Below, one piece after another: positions 8,501 to 16,540 of a DNA stretch of 34,616 nucleotides. The position numbers were made by a program, and so were the translations under genes. Location: contig CAZNYC010000031.1 of NCBI GenBank assembly GCA_964577175.1, forward strand, positions 1-34,616, in the 5' to 3' direction. Position 1 is the stretch's first letter. Every line of letters begins with the position of its first letter. Under the pieces are notes generated by a model. It saw only the letters and a program-made list of their open reading frames with translations, had not been told where the DNA came from and ran no database searches. The DNA comes from BS750m-G62 sp964577175 (GTDB taxonomy: Bacteria > Planctomycetota > Phycisphaerae > FEN-1346).

Positions 8501-8965
8501 CGGAAGGCGGCGGCCGTCGAACCGGGCGACCGAGACGGGGCCGCAGACGCCTTGCTTCCGCATGTACGCGCGGGCCTTCGCCACGGTCGCGGCGTCGGTG
8601 TCCAGACCGTGGACCAGGTACGACTCGCCGGCCCGCAGCGCGGCCGTCAGCCGCCCGTCGCCGCAGCCGAGATGGACGACCAGGCCGCCGCGGACGCCCG
8701 TGGCCTCGAGGATCCGCTTCGCCTGCTTCTGGGCGTCGGCCCCGTCCGCGAGGGCCGTCCCGGCCGGCACCAGGCTCAGGATCGCGACGAGAAGCAGCGC
8801 GGGCCCTGGCCAATGCCCGTGCCGGCCGGCATAAGGACTGAAAGAGGCATGCGCGTCGGGTCTCCGCACCCGCCGGGCAGGCCGATGTCTTGGCGCGGCG
8901 GTTACGGAGAACCACCGCGCCGTACGTGTGTCGGACCGGCTGGCATCGCACGGACGGGTGGGCAT
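5528..8965 (-). CDS. Exported methyltransferase-like/PQQ-type double beta-propeller protein (paralogue 2)
   Basis: 1145 residues from the ATG at 8965, chosen because GAGGAGG lies nine bases upstream. The first 55 or so residues are a charged extension (MPTRPCDASRSDTRTAR...) before a hydrophobic segment, PALLLVAILSLVPAGTALA, so the signal anchor sits unusually deep. The Rossmann domain (about 82-195) has VVHLGCGDGRLT and HGLDTDA. Two propellers follow, separated by a linker containing IRNPKSEI. The paralogue signature is present: HHRCHR (about 575), RGACLYG and CACY (about 633). It has the same order of domains as the proteins at 81-3374 and 18350-21529. An internal GTG within the palindrome at 8854-8880 is an alternative start. 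Its ligand and reaction are unknown. Confidence 0.83.
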   Translation of the reverse strand: MPTRPCDASRSDTRTARWFSVTAAPRHRPARRVRRPDAHASFSPYAGRHGHWPGPALLLVAILSLVPAGTALADGADAQKQAKRILEATGVRGGLVVHLGCGDGRLTAALRAGESYLVHGLDTDAATVAKARAYMRKQGVCGPVSVARFDGRRLPYVDNLVNLLVAEDRGAVPREEMRRVLAPGGVLALLNDGGDVVLDLRPNLRPAEIDDWTHYLHDATNNAVSRDTAVGPARHLQWVGSPAWTRHHDSISSFTACVSAGGRLFYIIDEGPRAHIQLPPRWTLVARDAFSGTVLWKRPMANWPSQLWLLKSGPAGLPRRLVAAGDTVYVAMGLDQPVSALDPATGETVRTFPETKAAEEILHVGGTLLVLVNPNADRNPWSTREAYETAGQIRAEPGRWKWDAPDRRLVAIDAASGQVRWQREATVVPLSLTADSGRVLYHDGERVVCLDRAGGEPQWRSEPIPRADPLRCWFGPTLVLHGDTVLFAGGERIERHRGGEDTMTALDAATGKRLWSAPHPRSGYDSPEDMFVIDGQVWTAPITNRRHSGTFTARNLRTGEVERTFKADDGDHMSHHRCHRAKATERYVLASRTGIEYVDLDAGHWDRNDWVRGACLYGIVPANGFTYAPPHSCACYVQAKLNGFNALAAASPTRAVPQDVPTDERLEHGADVDKPIRNPKSEIRKGDWPTYRHDAARTGATAAAVPADLAPAWARRVGGRLSALTLAGGRLYVAAVDAHTVHALDAASGEPVWSFTAGGRVDSPPTVRRGRVLFGSADGCIYALRAADGALLWRFRVAPLDRRLTAWEQVESVWPVHGAVLVLEEGEGAAARGVVYAVAGRSMFVDGGLRLVRLEAATGRLLSETVMDDRHPETGKPLDADIAWPDLPTALPDILSYDGTYIYMRDQKIGRDGRRLGVAPPGDFKQQAGEGAHLFSPTGFLDDSWWHRTYWLWGKHPGSAAGRWYAAAYHAPAGRIMVAGEGRVFAFGRKARHFPQTTSLEYHLFAARKAPEIIQTGKRRKNWLPDPHRPVYEWSESVPLLGRALVLAGERLFVAGPPDLVDTYDTLQRWGEAKTQAALAEQAAALAGEKGGRLRVVSAADGTMQAEMALDAPPVFDGMIAAAGRLYVACLDGTVRCLAGTEGAQ
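6913..6940. repeat. GATTTCGGATTTCA-type short repeat inside coding sequence
   Basis: A degenerate version of the GGATTTC tandem repeat. It encodes IRNPKSEI on the minus strand at the junction of the two propellers of paralogue 2, the same position as the repeat in paralogue 1. Paralogue 3 lacks it. Confidence 0.65.
8854..8880. repeat. Palindromic element, family 2, in the 5' coding region of paralogue 2
   Basis: The sequence CGGGTCTCCGCACCCGCCG is the same unit that occurs at 18252-18271, 31222-31239 and in the 32695-32830 composite. Here it lies between the likely ATG (8965) and the hydrophobic segment of the signal peptide, and is translated as RRVRRPD. Confidence 0.65.
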
Positions 8966-8987
8966 GGCGTGGTTCCTCCTCAGGGAA

Positions 8988-9016
8988 ACGGTATCGGCGG
9001 CCGCGGCGGCAGTCAA
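8988..9016 (-). promoter_or_regulatory. Possible sigma-70 promoter for paralogue 2
   Basis: On the minus strand, TTGACT (9016-9011) and TACCGT (8993-8988) are 17 bases apart, immediately before the GAGGAGG ribosome site. The -35 box is good and the -10 box is mediocre. The short leader matches that proposed for paralogue 1. Confidence 0.4.
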
Positions 9017-9131
9017 CCCGGTTCCGGCGGGCGGGGACGCCCAGCGCGCGGGAAAAGGCAACTCCGGGCGCGGCGGGTGCGGAGCCCGGCCCGCGCAACA
9101 CGCCTACATCCGCGGCAGCGCCAACGCCGCC

Positions 9132-9161
9132 ATCCAAAATCCCCGAATCCGAAATCGAAAA
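9132..9161. repeat. AT-rich (GAAATC)-type short repeat beside the tRNA gene
   Basis: The string ATCCAAAATCCCCGAATCCG and its continuation resemble the linker repeats at 1561-1588 and 6913-6940, here between genes. On the minus strand it is T-rich and lies just beyond the tRNA 3' end, so it could also contribute to termination of the tRNA transcript. Confidence 0.5.
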
Positions 9162-9166
9162 CGGTC

Positions 9167-9254
9167 TGGCGGAGAGGGAGGGATTCGAACCCCCGGTGCC
9201 CGAAGGCACGCCGGTTTTCAAGACCGGTGCCATCGTCCGCTCGGCCACCTCTCC
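9167..9254 (-). tRNA. tRNA-Ser (anticodon UGA), CCA encoded
   Basis: 88 nucleotides. The acceptor stem GGAGAGG pairs perfectly with CCTCTCC, followed by discriminator G and an encoded CCA. The anticodon stem is CCGGT/ACCGG with loop CTTGAAA, giving anticodon TGA, which reads UCA and related serine codons. The T arm has GGTTCGAATCC. A long variable arm (GTGCC-TTCG-GGCAC) marks it as class II and fits serine. The D arm contains GGCCGAGCGG. It stands alone between paralogue 2 and the kinase operon. Confidence 0.97.
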
Positions 9255-9608
9255 GCGCTTGTAAGGCGTTACTCACCAATGGTTTGCGTGATCCGCCGCC
9301 CCGGCAGCCGGCAGGCGGCAGCGCGACAACAACCGCGGCGGCTTTCGGAAGGCCCATCCGGACCTGCTGTCGCCGGCACCCGCCCGACGCCGGGGCCCGT
9401 GGCCACTGTATTCGCCCGTCGCGCAGCCGTCAAGCGAGTCTGGCGGGAATCCAGGGCTTGGGGGGAGACCCCAGAGGGAGAAACCCCGCCACGCGTACAT
9501 CCGTTGCCGCAAGATACCGGTGTATCCAAGAATGCGTGGCTCGGCCTCCGGACGGTTATCCCAGGCTAAGCGGTGCGGTCTCCCACCGGGCGGTCGCCAA
9601 AGACCCCC
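9255..9608. other. Intergenic region with no supported gene
   Basis: About 350 bases between the tRNA 5' end and the kinase promoter. Open frames here lack ribosome sites and recognisable protein. It contains a possible hairpin around CTTGGGGGGAGACCCCAG (about 9459-9476) and otherwise unremarkable GC-rich sequence. No integrase or attachment-site duplication of the tRNA end was seen. Confidence 0.5.
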
Positions 9609-9638
9609 TTGACAAGCGCGCCGGCGGGAGGGTCTAAT
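9609..9638 (+). promoter_or_regulatory. Sigma-70 promoter of the kinase/transporter/glycosidase run
   Basis: A perfect -35 box TTGACA (9609-9614) and a -10 box TCTAAT (9633-9638) are 18 bases apart. The predicted transcript starts near 9645, about 80 bases before the kinase ATG. It is the strongest promoter match in the window. Confidence 0.6.
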
Positions 9639-9724
9639 CCGGGTTCCGAATCCGCACCCTCTGAACGCGGGGCAGCGCGCACAACGCCGTAGCCTGCGCC
9701 GCGATTTGCGAGAGGTCATGTGCC

Positions 9725-10765
9725 ATGCCCCACCCGCGACGCGGCATCGCGGTCGCCGGCTGTTGGACGTGCGACTACATCTTCATCTGCGACCGGTGGC
9801 CCGAGGAGGAGACGCTGGCCAACATCGTGGCCGAGGACCGCGGCACGGGCGGGGCGGCGTACAACTGCCTGCTGAACCTGGCGAAGTTCGGCCCGCCGGA
9901 GGGCGGCGCCCCCATCCCGCTGGTGGGCATCGGCCTCGTCGGCGACGACGCGGACGGCGAGCGCGTCCGCGCCCACTGCCGCGCCTGCGGCATCGACGTC
10001 GCCGGCCTCGGCACCACCGCCGAGGCGCCCACGTCGTACACGAACGTGGTGGTGGTCCAGGGCACGGGCCGGCGGACGTTCTTTCACAACCAGGGGGCCG
10101 ACGCCCTGTTCGGGCCCGAGCACATTCCGGTCGAGCGGCTCGGCATCCGCCTTCTCCATTTGGCGTACCTGCTGCAGATGGACCGCATGGACGGGCCGGA
10201 CCCCGATTTCGGTACGGTGGCGGCGCGGGTGCTGGCGAGGCTGCGGGAGGCGGGCATCCGCACCTCCATCGACGTCATCACCGAAGACAGCGACCGGTAC
10301 CCCCGCGTGGTGCACTCGGCCCTTCGCCACACCGATTACGCCATTCTGAACGAACTGGAAGCCGGCCGCACGACCGGCCACGACCTCCGGCCGGGCGGCC
10401 GGCCGGACCCGCAGGCCCTCCGGGCCTCGGCCGAGGCCCTGCTCGCCCTGGGCGTCGAGCGGTTGGTGTGCATCCACATGCCTGAGGGCGCGTACGCGCG
10501 GGCGGCCGACGGCGAGGCGATCTGGCAGCCCGCCCTGGCCCTGCCGGAAGGGTACATCCGGGCGACCACAGGCGCGGGCGATGCGTTCTGCGCCGGGCTC
10601 CTTCTGGGTATCCACGAGGGGTGGGACCTGGCGCGAGGCCTGCGGCTGGCGGTGTGCGCTGCGGCCCGGTGCCTCTCCCGGCCCGGGTGCACGGAGGCGT
10701 GCACGCGGCTGGCCGACACGCTGGCACTGGAGGAACAGCACGACTACCAGCCGGCGGTCCTGTAG
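9725..10765 (+). CDS. PfkB/ribokinase-family sugar kinase
   Basis: 346 residues, cytoplasmic. The glycine-rich substrate region is DRGTGGAAYNCLLNLAKFG (about residues 38-56), and signature 2 is TTGAGDAFCAGLL with catalytic base Asp286. GLVGDDADG and ILNELEAGRTTG also fit the fold. ATG 9725 is preceded by GAGAGG. The family transfers phosphate from ATP to a sugar hydroxyl (ribose, fructose, ketodeoxygluconate and others); the exact sugar cannot be read here. It is first in a five-gene run with a symporter 45 bases downstream and a GH95 enzyme beyond, which suggests it phosphorylates the sugar released by the glycosidase or a product of it. Confidence 0.88.
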   Translation: MPHPRRGIAVAGCWTCDYIFICDRWPEEETLANIVAEDRGTGGAAYNCLLNLAKFGPPEGGAPIPLVGIGLVGDDADGERVRAHCRACGIDVAGLGTTAEAPTSYTNVVVVQGTGRRTFFHNQGADALFGPEHIPVERLGIRLLHLAYLLQMDRMDGPDPDFGTVAARVLARLREAGIRTSIDVITEDSDRYPRVVHSALRHTDYAILNELEAGRTTGHDLRPGGRPDPQALRASAEALLALGVERLVCIHMPEGAYARAADGEAIWQPALALPEGYIRATTGAGDAFCAGLLLGIHEGWDLARGLRLAVCAAARCLSRPGCTEACTRLADTLALEEQHDYQPAVL

Positions 10766-10810
10766 CCGCCGGGCGGCCTGCAACGGGACCTCGTGAGAAA
10801 GGACGCGACG

Positions 10811-12457
10811 ATGCTCGCAGCCCAAATGGCCATTTCGGTCTGGGACACGGTGATCGTGATCGCCTACCTCGTGGGGATCATGACGGTCGGGATCCTCGTG
10901 GGCTACAAGAAGCGGGCGTCGAGCCAGGAGTTCTTCCTGGCGGGCAAGTCGCTCCGCTGGCCGATGATCGGCGCGGCGCTGTTTACGGCAAACATCTCGA
11001 CGATTCACCTGGTGGGCCTGGCGGCGGACGGGTACCGCATCGGCCTGGTGGTGGGCAACTTCGAGTGGATGGCCTCTTTCACGCTGATCATCCTGGGGCT
11101 GGTCTTCGCCCCGTTCTACTTCCGCAGCAAGATTCAGACACTGCCGGAGTTCCTGGAAAAGCGTTACAGCCCGACGGCCCGGCTGATCCTGGCGTTCGTC
11201 GCCATTCTGGGCGCGCTGCTCATTCACATCGGGATCAGCCTGTACGCGGGCGCCAAGGTGCTGGAGCAGTTCTTCGGGCTGAACGTCTACATCTCCATTA
11301 TCGGCATAGCCGGCATCACCGCGGTTTACACGATCGTCGGCGGCCTGAAGGCGGTGGTGGTCACCGACAGCATCCAGGCGGTGCTGCTGCTCGTGGGCGC
11401 CGCCGTGCTGACCGTCCTGGGCCTTACCCACCTTCCGGAGATCGGCATCGATTCGCTGGCGGAGTTGCGCGAAGCGGCGAAACCGCAGCAGATGAGCATG
11501 ATCCATCCGCTGCAGACCGCCGAAGGCACCCTCAGCGAGTACTCCTGGCTGAGCGGCATGCTGGGCTACTTCGTGCTCGGCATCTGGTACTGGTGCACCG
11601 ACCAGACGATCGTTCAGAAGGTCCTCGGCGCCCGGACCGAAAAGGACGGCCGGGACGGCGCGGTGTTCGCGGGCTTCCTCAAGATCCTGCCCGTGTTTCT
11701 GATGGTCTTTCCCGGCGTCATCGGGTACCTCCTGTTCGCCGACCAGATTGCCGAGCCGGACGATACCCTTCTGGTGATGATGAAGGAACTGCTGCCCACG
11801 GGCCTTCTCGGCCTGATGGTGGCGGGCCTCCTGGCGGCCCTGATGAGCACCATCGAGGCGGCGCTGAACAGCACGGCCACCGTCACGGCGGAGGACATCG
11901 TGAAGCGGCTCTTCCCCCGCGTCAAGGACCGCACGCTGGTGCTGATCGGGCGGATCACGGCGGCGGTGGTGATTCTGCTGGCCATGGCCTGGTCGACGCA
12001 GGGCGGCAAGTTCTCCAGCATCTTCGTGGCGATCAACAAGATCCCGATGATGTTCGCCCCGGCCATCACGACCGTGTTCGTCCTGGGCGTGTTCTGGCGG
12101 CGAGGCAACAACCAGGCCGCCCTCGCCACCCTCATCGCCGGCGGCGTGGCGGGCGCCGCCTATTTTCTCATCGACCTGCCCGCCTTCGGCGACGTCCAAC
12201 TCGTGGCGGACCCGGTCCACGGCCTGGGGATTCCGTTCATGATGGCGGGGCTGATCCTCCTGCTCTTCTGCGTCATCGTGTACGTGGCGGTCAGCCTGGC
12301 GACGCCGCCGCCGCCCGCCGCCAAACTCGAGAATCTTACCTGGGAGCGGCCCTGGAAGGTCCTGACGGAAGGCAGAATCCGCGGCGTGACCGACCCGCGG
12401 ATCATGGCCGCCGGGCTGTTCGGCATCATGGTGATCCTGTACGCGATCTTTCACTGA
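10811..12457 (+). CDS. Sodium:solute symporter family (SGLT-like) sugar transporter
   Basis: 548 residues with about 13 hydrophobic helices. The start at 10811 follows AAAGGA by eight bases; an upstream GTG at 10793 is less likely. The family signature region reads FLAGKSLRWPMIGAALFTAN (about residues 39-58), followed by ISTIHLVGLAADGY. GWxxxD-type and TDxIQAV motifs fit too (VGGLKAVVVTDSIQAV). SSS proteins couple sodium entry to uptake of sugars, amino acids or similar solutes. Its place between a sugar kinase and a GH95 enzyme argues for a monosaccharide, possibly fucose or a fucose-containing oligosaccharide. That last point is inference from context. Confidence 0.9.
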   Translation: MLAAQMAISVWDTVIVIAYLVGIMTVGILVGYKKRASSQEFFLAGKSLRWPMIGAALFTANISTIHLVGLAADGYRIGLVVGNFEWMASFTLIILGLVFAPFYFRSKIQTLPEFLEKRYSPTARLILAFVAILGALLIHIGISLYAGAKVLEQFFGLNVYISIIGIAGITAVYTIVGGLKAVVVTDSIQAVLLLVGAAVLTVLGLTHLPEIGIDSLAELREAAKPQQMSMIHPLQTAEGTLSEYSWLSGMLGYFVLGIWYWCTDQTIVQKVLGARTEKDGRDGAVFAGFLKILPVFLMVFPGVIGYLLFADQIAEPDDTLLVMMKELLPTGLLGLMVAGLLAALMSTIEAALNSTATVTAEDIVKRLFPRVKDRTLVLIGRITAAVVILLAMAWSTQGGKFSSIFVAINKIPMMFAPAITTVFVLGVFWRRGNNQAALATLIAGGVAGAAYFLIDLPAFGDVQLVADPVHGLGIPFMMAGLILLLFCVIVYVAVSLATPPPPAAKLENLTWERPWKVLTEGRIRGVTDPRIMAAGLFGIMVILYAIFH

Positions 12458-12559
12458 GCGGCCGGGCCGACCCGCGCGGTCCGAGGCGACGCCGGCCGCC
12501 GCGGGGTGGCCCCGTCGCCCCGTTTCGCGATCCGTTGTATCCGGTTGGGAGTCCTGAAC

Positions 12560-15076
12560 ATGACCGCTGCCCTGCACGACCCGTTTGCCGTCCGTCTCGC
12601 AAGTTTCGTCGCACTCCTAAGCGTCCTGGGCATCCTGGCGACGACGCCCGCGCCGGCCGCCTCGCTTCCGCCGCTGGCGTCGCCGGAGCGCGGCTTCCTG
12701 AGTTCGACGCCGGCCGAGACCTGGGAACACGGGCTGATTGCGGGCAACGGTACGCTCGGGGCCAACATGTTCGGCCGGCCGCTGGAGGAGACGATCGTCC
12801 TGACGCACGAGCGGATGTTCCTTCCGGCGGGTAAGCCGAGGATGCCCCCGCCGGACACCGGCATCCGCCTGTTCGAAATCCGCCGCCTCATCGACCGGGG
12901 GCTGTACCACCAGGCGACTCGCCTGGCGTTCCAACTCTCCGGCCAGGGCGGGTTCATGTACCCCGACCCGTTCGTCCCGGCGTTCGACGTGCGCATTGCG
13001 ATGGGGACGGGCGATGCGTCGGCCCGCGGGCCCGTCCGCGACTACGGGCGGAGCGTCGATTTCGCGAAGGGCCTCGCCACCGTCCACTGGGCGGAGAAGG
13101 GAGGTGTTTTCGAACGCCGGCTCTTCGTCTCGCGGGCGGACGGCGTCGTCGTGCTGCAGATCGTCGGGGACAAGCCGGGATCGGTCGACTGCACGTTATC
13201 CCTCGTCCCCCGCAAACCGAGCAGCAAACTGCCGAACGACCAGGCCCAGCGGTCGGCCCAGCGCATGAAGACCCATATCCAGAACATGAAGACGACGGCC
13301 GACCAGCGAACCCTCACCTTCCGCAACACGTTCGCCGAGGCCTACCCCGGCAGCATCCACGCGCTGGAAGGCGTGGCTTACGTGGTCCCCCGTGGCGGGC
13401 AGGCGACGGCCCGCGGCGGGACGATGACCGTCAGGGGCGCCGACGAGGTCACCGTCCTCGTCGCCGTGGACGTCCTCTACGAAGCGGAGGAATCCCGGCT
13501 CGAGGCGACCAAGAAGCGTCTCGCCGGCATGACGCACGACTTCGGCGCGCTGCTCGGGCGCCACGCCGCCGTCCACGGCCCCGTGTTCGAGCGGATGCGG
13601 CTGGATATCGGCGGCGGGGACGACCACCGGTTGACCGCCGAGCAACTGATCGAGGCCTCGACGAACGACCGCCTCTCGCGGGCGCTCGTCGAGAAGCAGT
13701 TCGACGCCGGGCGGTACAACATCCTCTCCAGCACGGGCGAGTTGCCGCCCACCCTCCAGGGCGTCTGGGCCGGCACCTACGTGCCCTCGTGGGCCAGCGA
13801 CTTCACGCACAACGGCAACGTGCCGTCGGCCATCGCGAGCATGCTGATGGGCAACATGCCGGAACTGATGCGGGCCTACACCACGTACATGGAATCCATC
13901 GTGCCGTACATGGAGATCAATGCGCGGCACATGTTCGGCGCCCGCGGCATCGTGCTTCCGTCGCGGTCCACGACGAACGCCTTCAACAACGCCCTGGCGG
14001 AACGCTTCGCCGGAGGGTTCTGGGTGGCCGGGGCCGCGTGGGCCTCCCATTTCTTCTATGATTATTATCTCTATACGGGGGATAAGCAGTTCCTCGCCGA
14101 GCACGCCCTGCCCTTCATGGAAAAGGCGGCTCTGTTCTTCGAGGATTACCTGTACGAAGGGCCCGGCGGCACCTACGTGTTCAGCCCGACCCAGTCGCCG
14201 GAGAACACACCCGGCAACACGCGGTCGCAGGGCTCGTTCAACGCGACCATGGACGTGGCGGCCGCGAAGGAACTGCTGCGGAACCTCATCGCCACCTGCC
14301 ACGAACTGGATATCGACCACGCGAAGATCCCCCTTTGGCGGTCGATGCTGAAGAAGATGCCCCCGTACATGATCAGCGAGGAGCACGGGACGGTCAAAGA
14401 GTGGCTGACGCCGAAACTGGAGGAGAACCTCAACCACCGGCATTCGTCGCAACTGTATCCGCTGTATGACGGAATGCCGGAGGAGATCGCCGCCGATCCC
14501 AAACTCCAGGAGGGCTTCCGGCGCATCATCGAGATCAAACTCCAGAAGCACTGGAAGGCGAAGAAGAGCGGCTTCATGTCCTTCGGCCTCGTGCAGTTGG
14601 GCCAGGCAGCCACGAGCCTGGGCGACGGCGACCTGGCCTATGCGTGCCTCAAGCCCCTGGTCAACCGGTACTGGTTCAACAACCTGGCGTCGACGCATAA
14701 CCATCGGTCGCTGTTCAACATGGACATCAGCGGCGGCATGCCGGCGGTCATCATCAAGATGCTCATGGCCTCCGAACCCGGAAAGGTGGAACTCCTGCCG
14801 GCGCTGCCCAGTGCCTGGCCGATGGGGGCCATCGAGGGCGTCCTGTGCCGCGGCCAGATCGAGGTCCGGCGCCTCGAGTGGAGCGAGGACCGCATTCAGG
14901 CGAGGCTGCGGTCGGCCAAGCGGCAGACGATCGCGCTCGCCCTGCCCGCCGACGCCGGGCAGGTCCGCGTCGAGGGCGGGGATGCCAAGGTGAACCCGTC
15001 CGAGAAAGAGCACACCTGGACCCTCACCCTGCCCGCCGGCGAGCCGGTGGAACTGACCGTCACCCGCGAACGCTGA
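12560..15076 (+). CDS. Secreted glycoside hydrolase family 95 (alpha-L-fucosidase type)
   Basis: 838 residues. ATG 12560 follows GGGAG; the longer GTG frame at 12506 lacks support. A signal peptide lies at about residues 1-34. The N-terminal beta-domain begins ETWEHGLIAGNGTLGANMFG, the usual GH95 opening around GNGxLGAM. The catalytic alpha/alpha barrel carries THNGN (Asn418, Asn420), SPTQSPEN (Glu548) and FNMDISGG (Asp722), which line up with the Asn-x-Asn pair, general acid Glu and Asp of known GH95 1,2-alpha-fucosidases. KVELLPALPSAWPMGAIEG near the C-terminus is the family hallmark. Expected reaction is inverting hydrolysis of terminal alpha-L-fucose or alpha-L-galactose. The long insertion near residues 215-235 (KPSSKLPNDQAQ) is unusual. 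Confidence 0.85.
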   Translation: MTAALHDPFAVRLASFVALLSVLGILATTPAPAASLPPLASPERGFLSSTPAETWEHGLIAGNGTLGANMFGRPLEETIVLTHERMFLPAGKPRMPPPDTGIRLFEIRRLIDRGLYHQATRLAFQLSGQGGFMYPDPFVPAFDVRIAMGTGDASARGPVRDYGRSVDFAKGLATVHWAEKGGVFERRLFVSRADGVVVLQIVGDKPGSVDCTLSLVPRKPSSKLPNDQAQRSAQRMKTHIQNMKTTADQRTLTFRNTFAEAYPGSIHALEGVAYVVPRGGQATARGGTMTVRGADEVTVLVAVDVLYEAEESRLEATKKRLAGMTHDFGALLGRHAAVHGPVFERMRLDIGGGDDHRLTAEQLIEASTNDRLSRALVEKQFDAGRYNILSSTGELPPTLQGVWAGTYVPSWASDFTHNGNVPSAIASMLMGNMPELMRAYTTYMESIVPYMEINARHMFGARGIVLPSRSTTNAFNNALAERFAGGFWVAGAAWASHFFYDYYLYTGDKQFLAEHALPFMEKAALFFEDYLYEGPGGTYVFSPTQSPENTPGNTRSQGSFNATMDVAAAKELLRNLIATCHELDIDHAKIPLWRSMLKKMPPYMISEEHGTVKEWLTPKLEENLNHRHSSQLYPLYDGMPEEIAADPKLQEGFRRIIEIKLQKHWKAKKSGFMSFGLVQLGQAATSLGDGDLAYACLKPLVNRYWFNNLASTHNHRSLFNMDISGGMPAVIIKMLMASEPGKVELLPALPSAWPMGAIEGVLCRGQIEVRRLEWSEDRIQARLRSAKRQTIALALPADAGQVRVEGGDAKVNPSEKEHTWTLTLPAGEPVELTVTRER

Positions 15077-15429
15077 TCCATTGTGACGACGGCGCCTCGT
15101 GCCTGGACCACCGCGGGAACGGGCTGAGGGGAAGGTGCAGCGAACGGCCTTGCCAGAACCCGGCGTGGGGTTAGAATTCGGCGAAAGGCCTGCGACGGTC
15201 TCTGGCGCCGGCCGATGAGGCAGCCCTCGGGTTGCGATTCGCGCCCGCCGGGGGGAGTTGCTGGAGGAGTAGGCGCGGAGGCCCACACGTGCAACGGCGC
15301 GGGTTTCTAAAGTTCTGGCGGAATCCGGAAACTGTGATACGCTTACCGAAGACGCTGACACCCGTCGCGGGGCCGGCACGGGCGGCGGGCGGCGGCATCG
15401 CGTTTCATCCACGGAAGGAGCCACCCGCC
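15077..15429. other. Gap within the glycosidase run, containing a promoter
   Basis: 353 bases without a supported gene. It holds the promoter at 15150-15177. The frame upstream of the next gene includes a GTG preceded by GGAGG (about 15258-15291) and reads QRRGFLKFWRNPE, but without a hydrophobic core. The best start for the next gene is 15430. Confidence 0.45.
15150..15177 (+). promoter_or_regulatory. Possible internal sigma-70 promoter
   Basis: TTGCCA (15150-15155) and TAGAAT (15172-15177) are 16 bases apart, in the largest gap of the plus-strand run. Transcription from here would serve the genes at 15430 and 16541 with a leader of about 245 bases. Confidence 0.45.
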
Positions 15430-16464
15430 ATGACCCGTTCCCGTCTTTGGGCGACCCGGTCGGCCCTTCTCGCCGCGCTCCTCCTCGCCGTGTGGACGGC
15501 CCTCGCCGCGCACCCCCGCGCCGCCTCGGCGGGGCCCCCGGGCGGCGGAACCGGCAGCCGGCACGTCTTCACGGTCGCCGGCGGGCAGACGTGCCTCGAC
15601 GGCCGGCCCCTGCTCGTCATCGGCCTGCGGTGCTCGAACGCCCTCATCTCCGATGCCACCGCCGATCAACTTATCGAGAACCTGGACACCTTCGCAGGCT
15701 ACGGCGTGAACACCGTGAGCGTGTACTTCATGGGGTCGCGCTTCGGCGACGTAAAGGGCTACCGCCGCGACGGCTCGCTCGACCCCGCCTACGCCGCGCG
15801 CATGGGCCGCATCATCGAGGCCGCCGACGCCCGCGGCATGGTCGTCCTCGTCGGCTGCCTGTACTGGGGCAACTCGAAGGCGAAGTGGGAGGACTGGACG
15901 CAGACGGAGGCCGACGCCGCCGTCGCGAACACCGCGGCGTGGCTCAAGGCAAACCGGTACCGCAACGTCTTCGTCGACGTGGACAACGAGGGCATGGCCC
16001 ACCGGGCGAAGGACTTCGACACGCGCGCGATGGTCCGGGCGGGCAAGGCCGCCTGGCCCGCGTGCGTCATCGCCTCGAACGACCGGGCCGAGCCGGCGCC
16101 CGAGGCGGACCTGGGCATCCACTTCGCCAAGCGCGTGGAGGGCAAACCGTACGTCGAGTCGGAGGCCACGCCCTCCAACGCCCCCGGCGGGTACTGGGGA
16201 CGGTACAGCAAACGCAAGGCGCTCTATACCTACATCCGCATCGGCATCTACACCGACGCGATGAAGGCGAACCAGAAGCGCGCCGCCGCCCGCCACCTGG
16301 ACGCCGGCGACGGGTATATGCTCGCCTCGACGTGGCTCCAGTGCCCCCCGCCGGACGGGCCGAACATGCGGCCGGGGGGCGACGGGGCGCCCGGACGTCC
16401 GGGCATCCGCTGGTGGCTGGAGTGGGTCAAGGCGCGGTACGGCCCGTACCGGGCCCCGGAGTAA
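15430..16464 (+). CDS. Secreted TIM-barrel glycosidase-like protein (clan GH-A type)
   Basis: 344 residues from ATG 15430, preceded by GAAGGAG. Signal peptide about residues 1-37 (LLAALLLAVWTALAAHPRAASA). A GH5/clan-A-like barrel follows. FTVAGGQTCLDGRPLLVIGL is the usual opening strand, GVNTVSVYFMG is strand 2, and MVVLVGCLYWG is strand 3. The candidate acid is Glu187 in VDVDNEG at the end of strand 4. Candidate nucleophiles are Glu243 and Glu245 in YVESEAT at strand 7. NEG in place of the usual NEP is a departure. Substrate is unknown; the location beside GH95 suggests a plant or algal polysaccharide. I could not name a family. Confidence 0.7.
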   Translation: MTRSRLWATRSALLAALLLAVWTALAAHPRAASAGPPGGGTGSRHVFTVAGGQTCLDGRPLLVIGLRCSNALISDATADQLIENLDTFAGYGVNTVSVYFMGSRFGDVKGYRRDGSLDPAYAARMGRIIEAADARGMVVLVGCLYWGNSKAKWEDWTQTEADAAVANTAAWLKANRYRNVFVDVDNEGMAHRAKDFDTRAMVRAGKAAWPACVIASNDRAEPAPEADLGIHFAKRVEGKPYVESEATPSNAPGGYWGRYSKRKALYTYIRIGIYTDAMKANQKRAAARHLDAGDGYMLASTWLQCPPPDGPNMRPGGDGAPGRPGIRWWLEWVKARYGPYRAPE

Positions 16465-16540
16465 CCGGCCGCACCGCGCCGCCGTACGTGCCGCCGGCCC
16501 GATGCCGTTGACGACATCCTATCTGCGCACCGGAGGAACG

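Noticed and set aside
9167..9254. tRNA as an integration site for a mobile island
   Set aside because: No integrase gene and no repeated tRNA 3' end were seen within the window.
9716..12577. Long minus-strand open frame opposite the kinase and symporter
   Set aside because: The plus strand encodes two unmistakable families there; the antisense product is Gln/His/Arg-rich low-complexity sequence.
15215..15313. Small open frame upstream of the TIM-barrel gene
   Set aside because: About 32 codons, no ribosome site and no compositional sign of coding.
15289..15330. Tat-type start QRRGFLKF preceded by GGAGG
   Set aside because: No hydrophobic segment follows, and a complete signal peptide with a good ribosome site begins at 15430.
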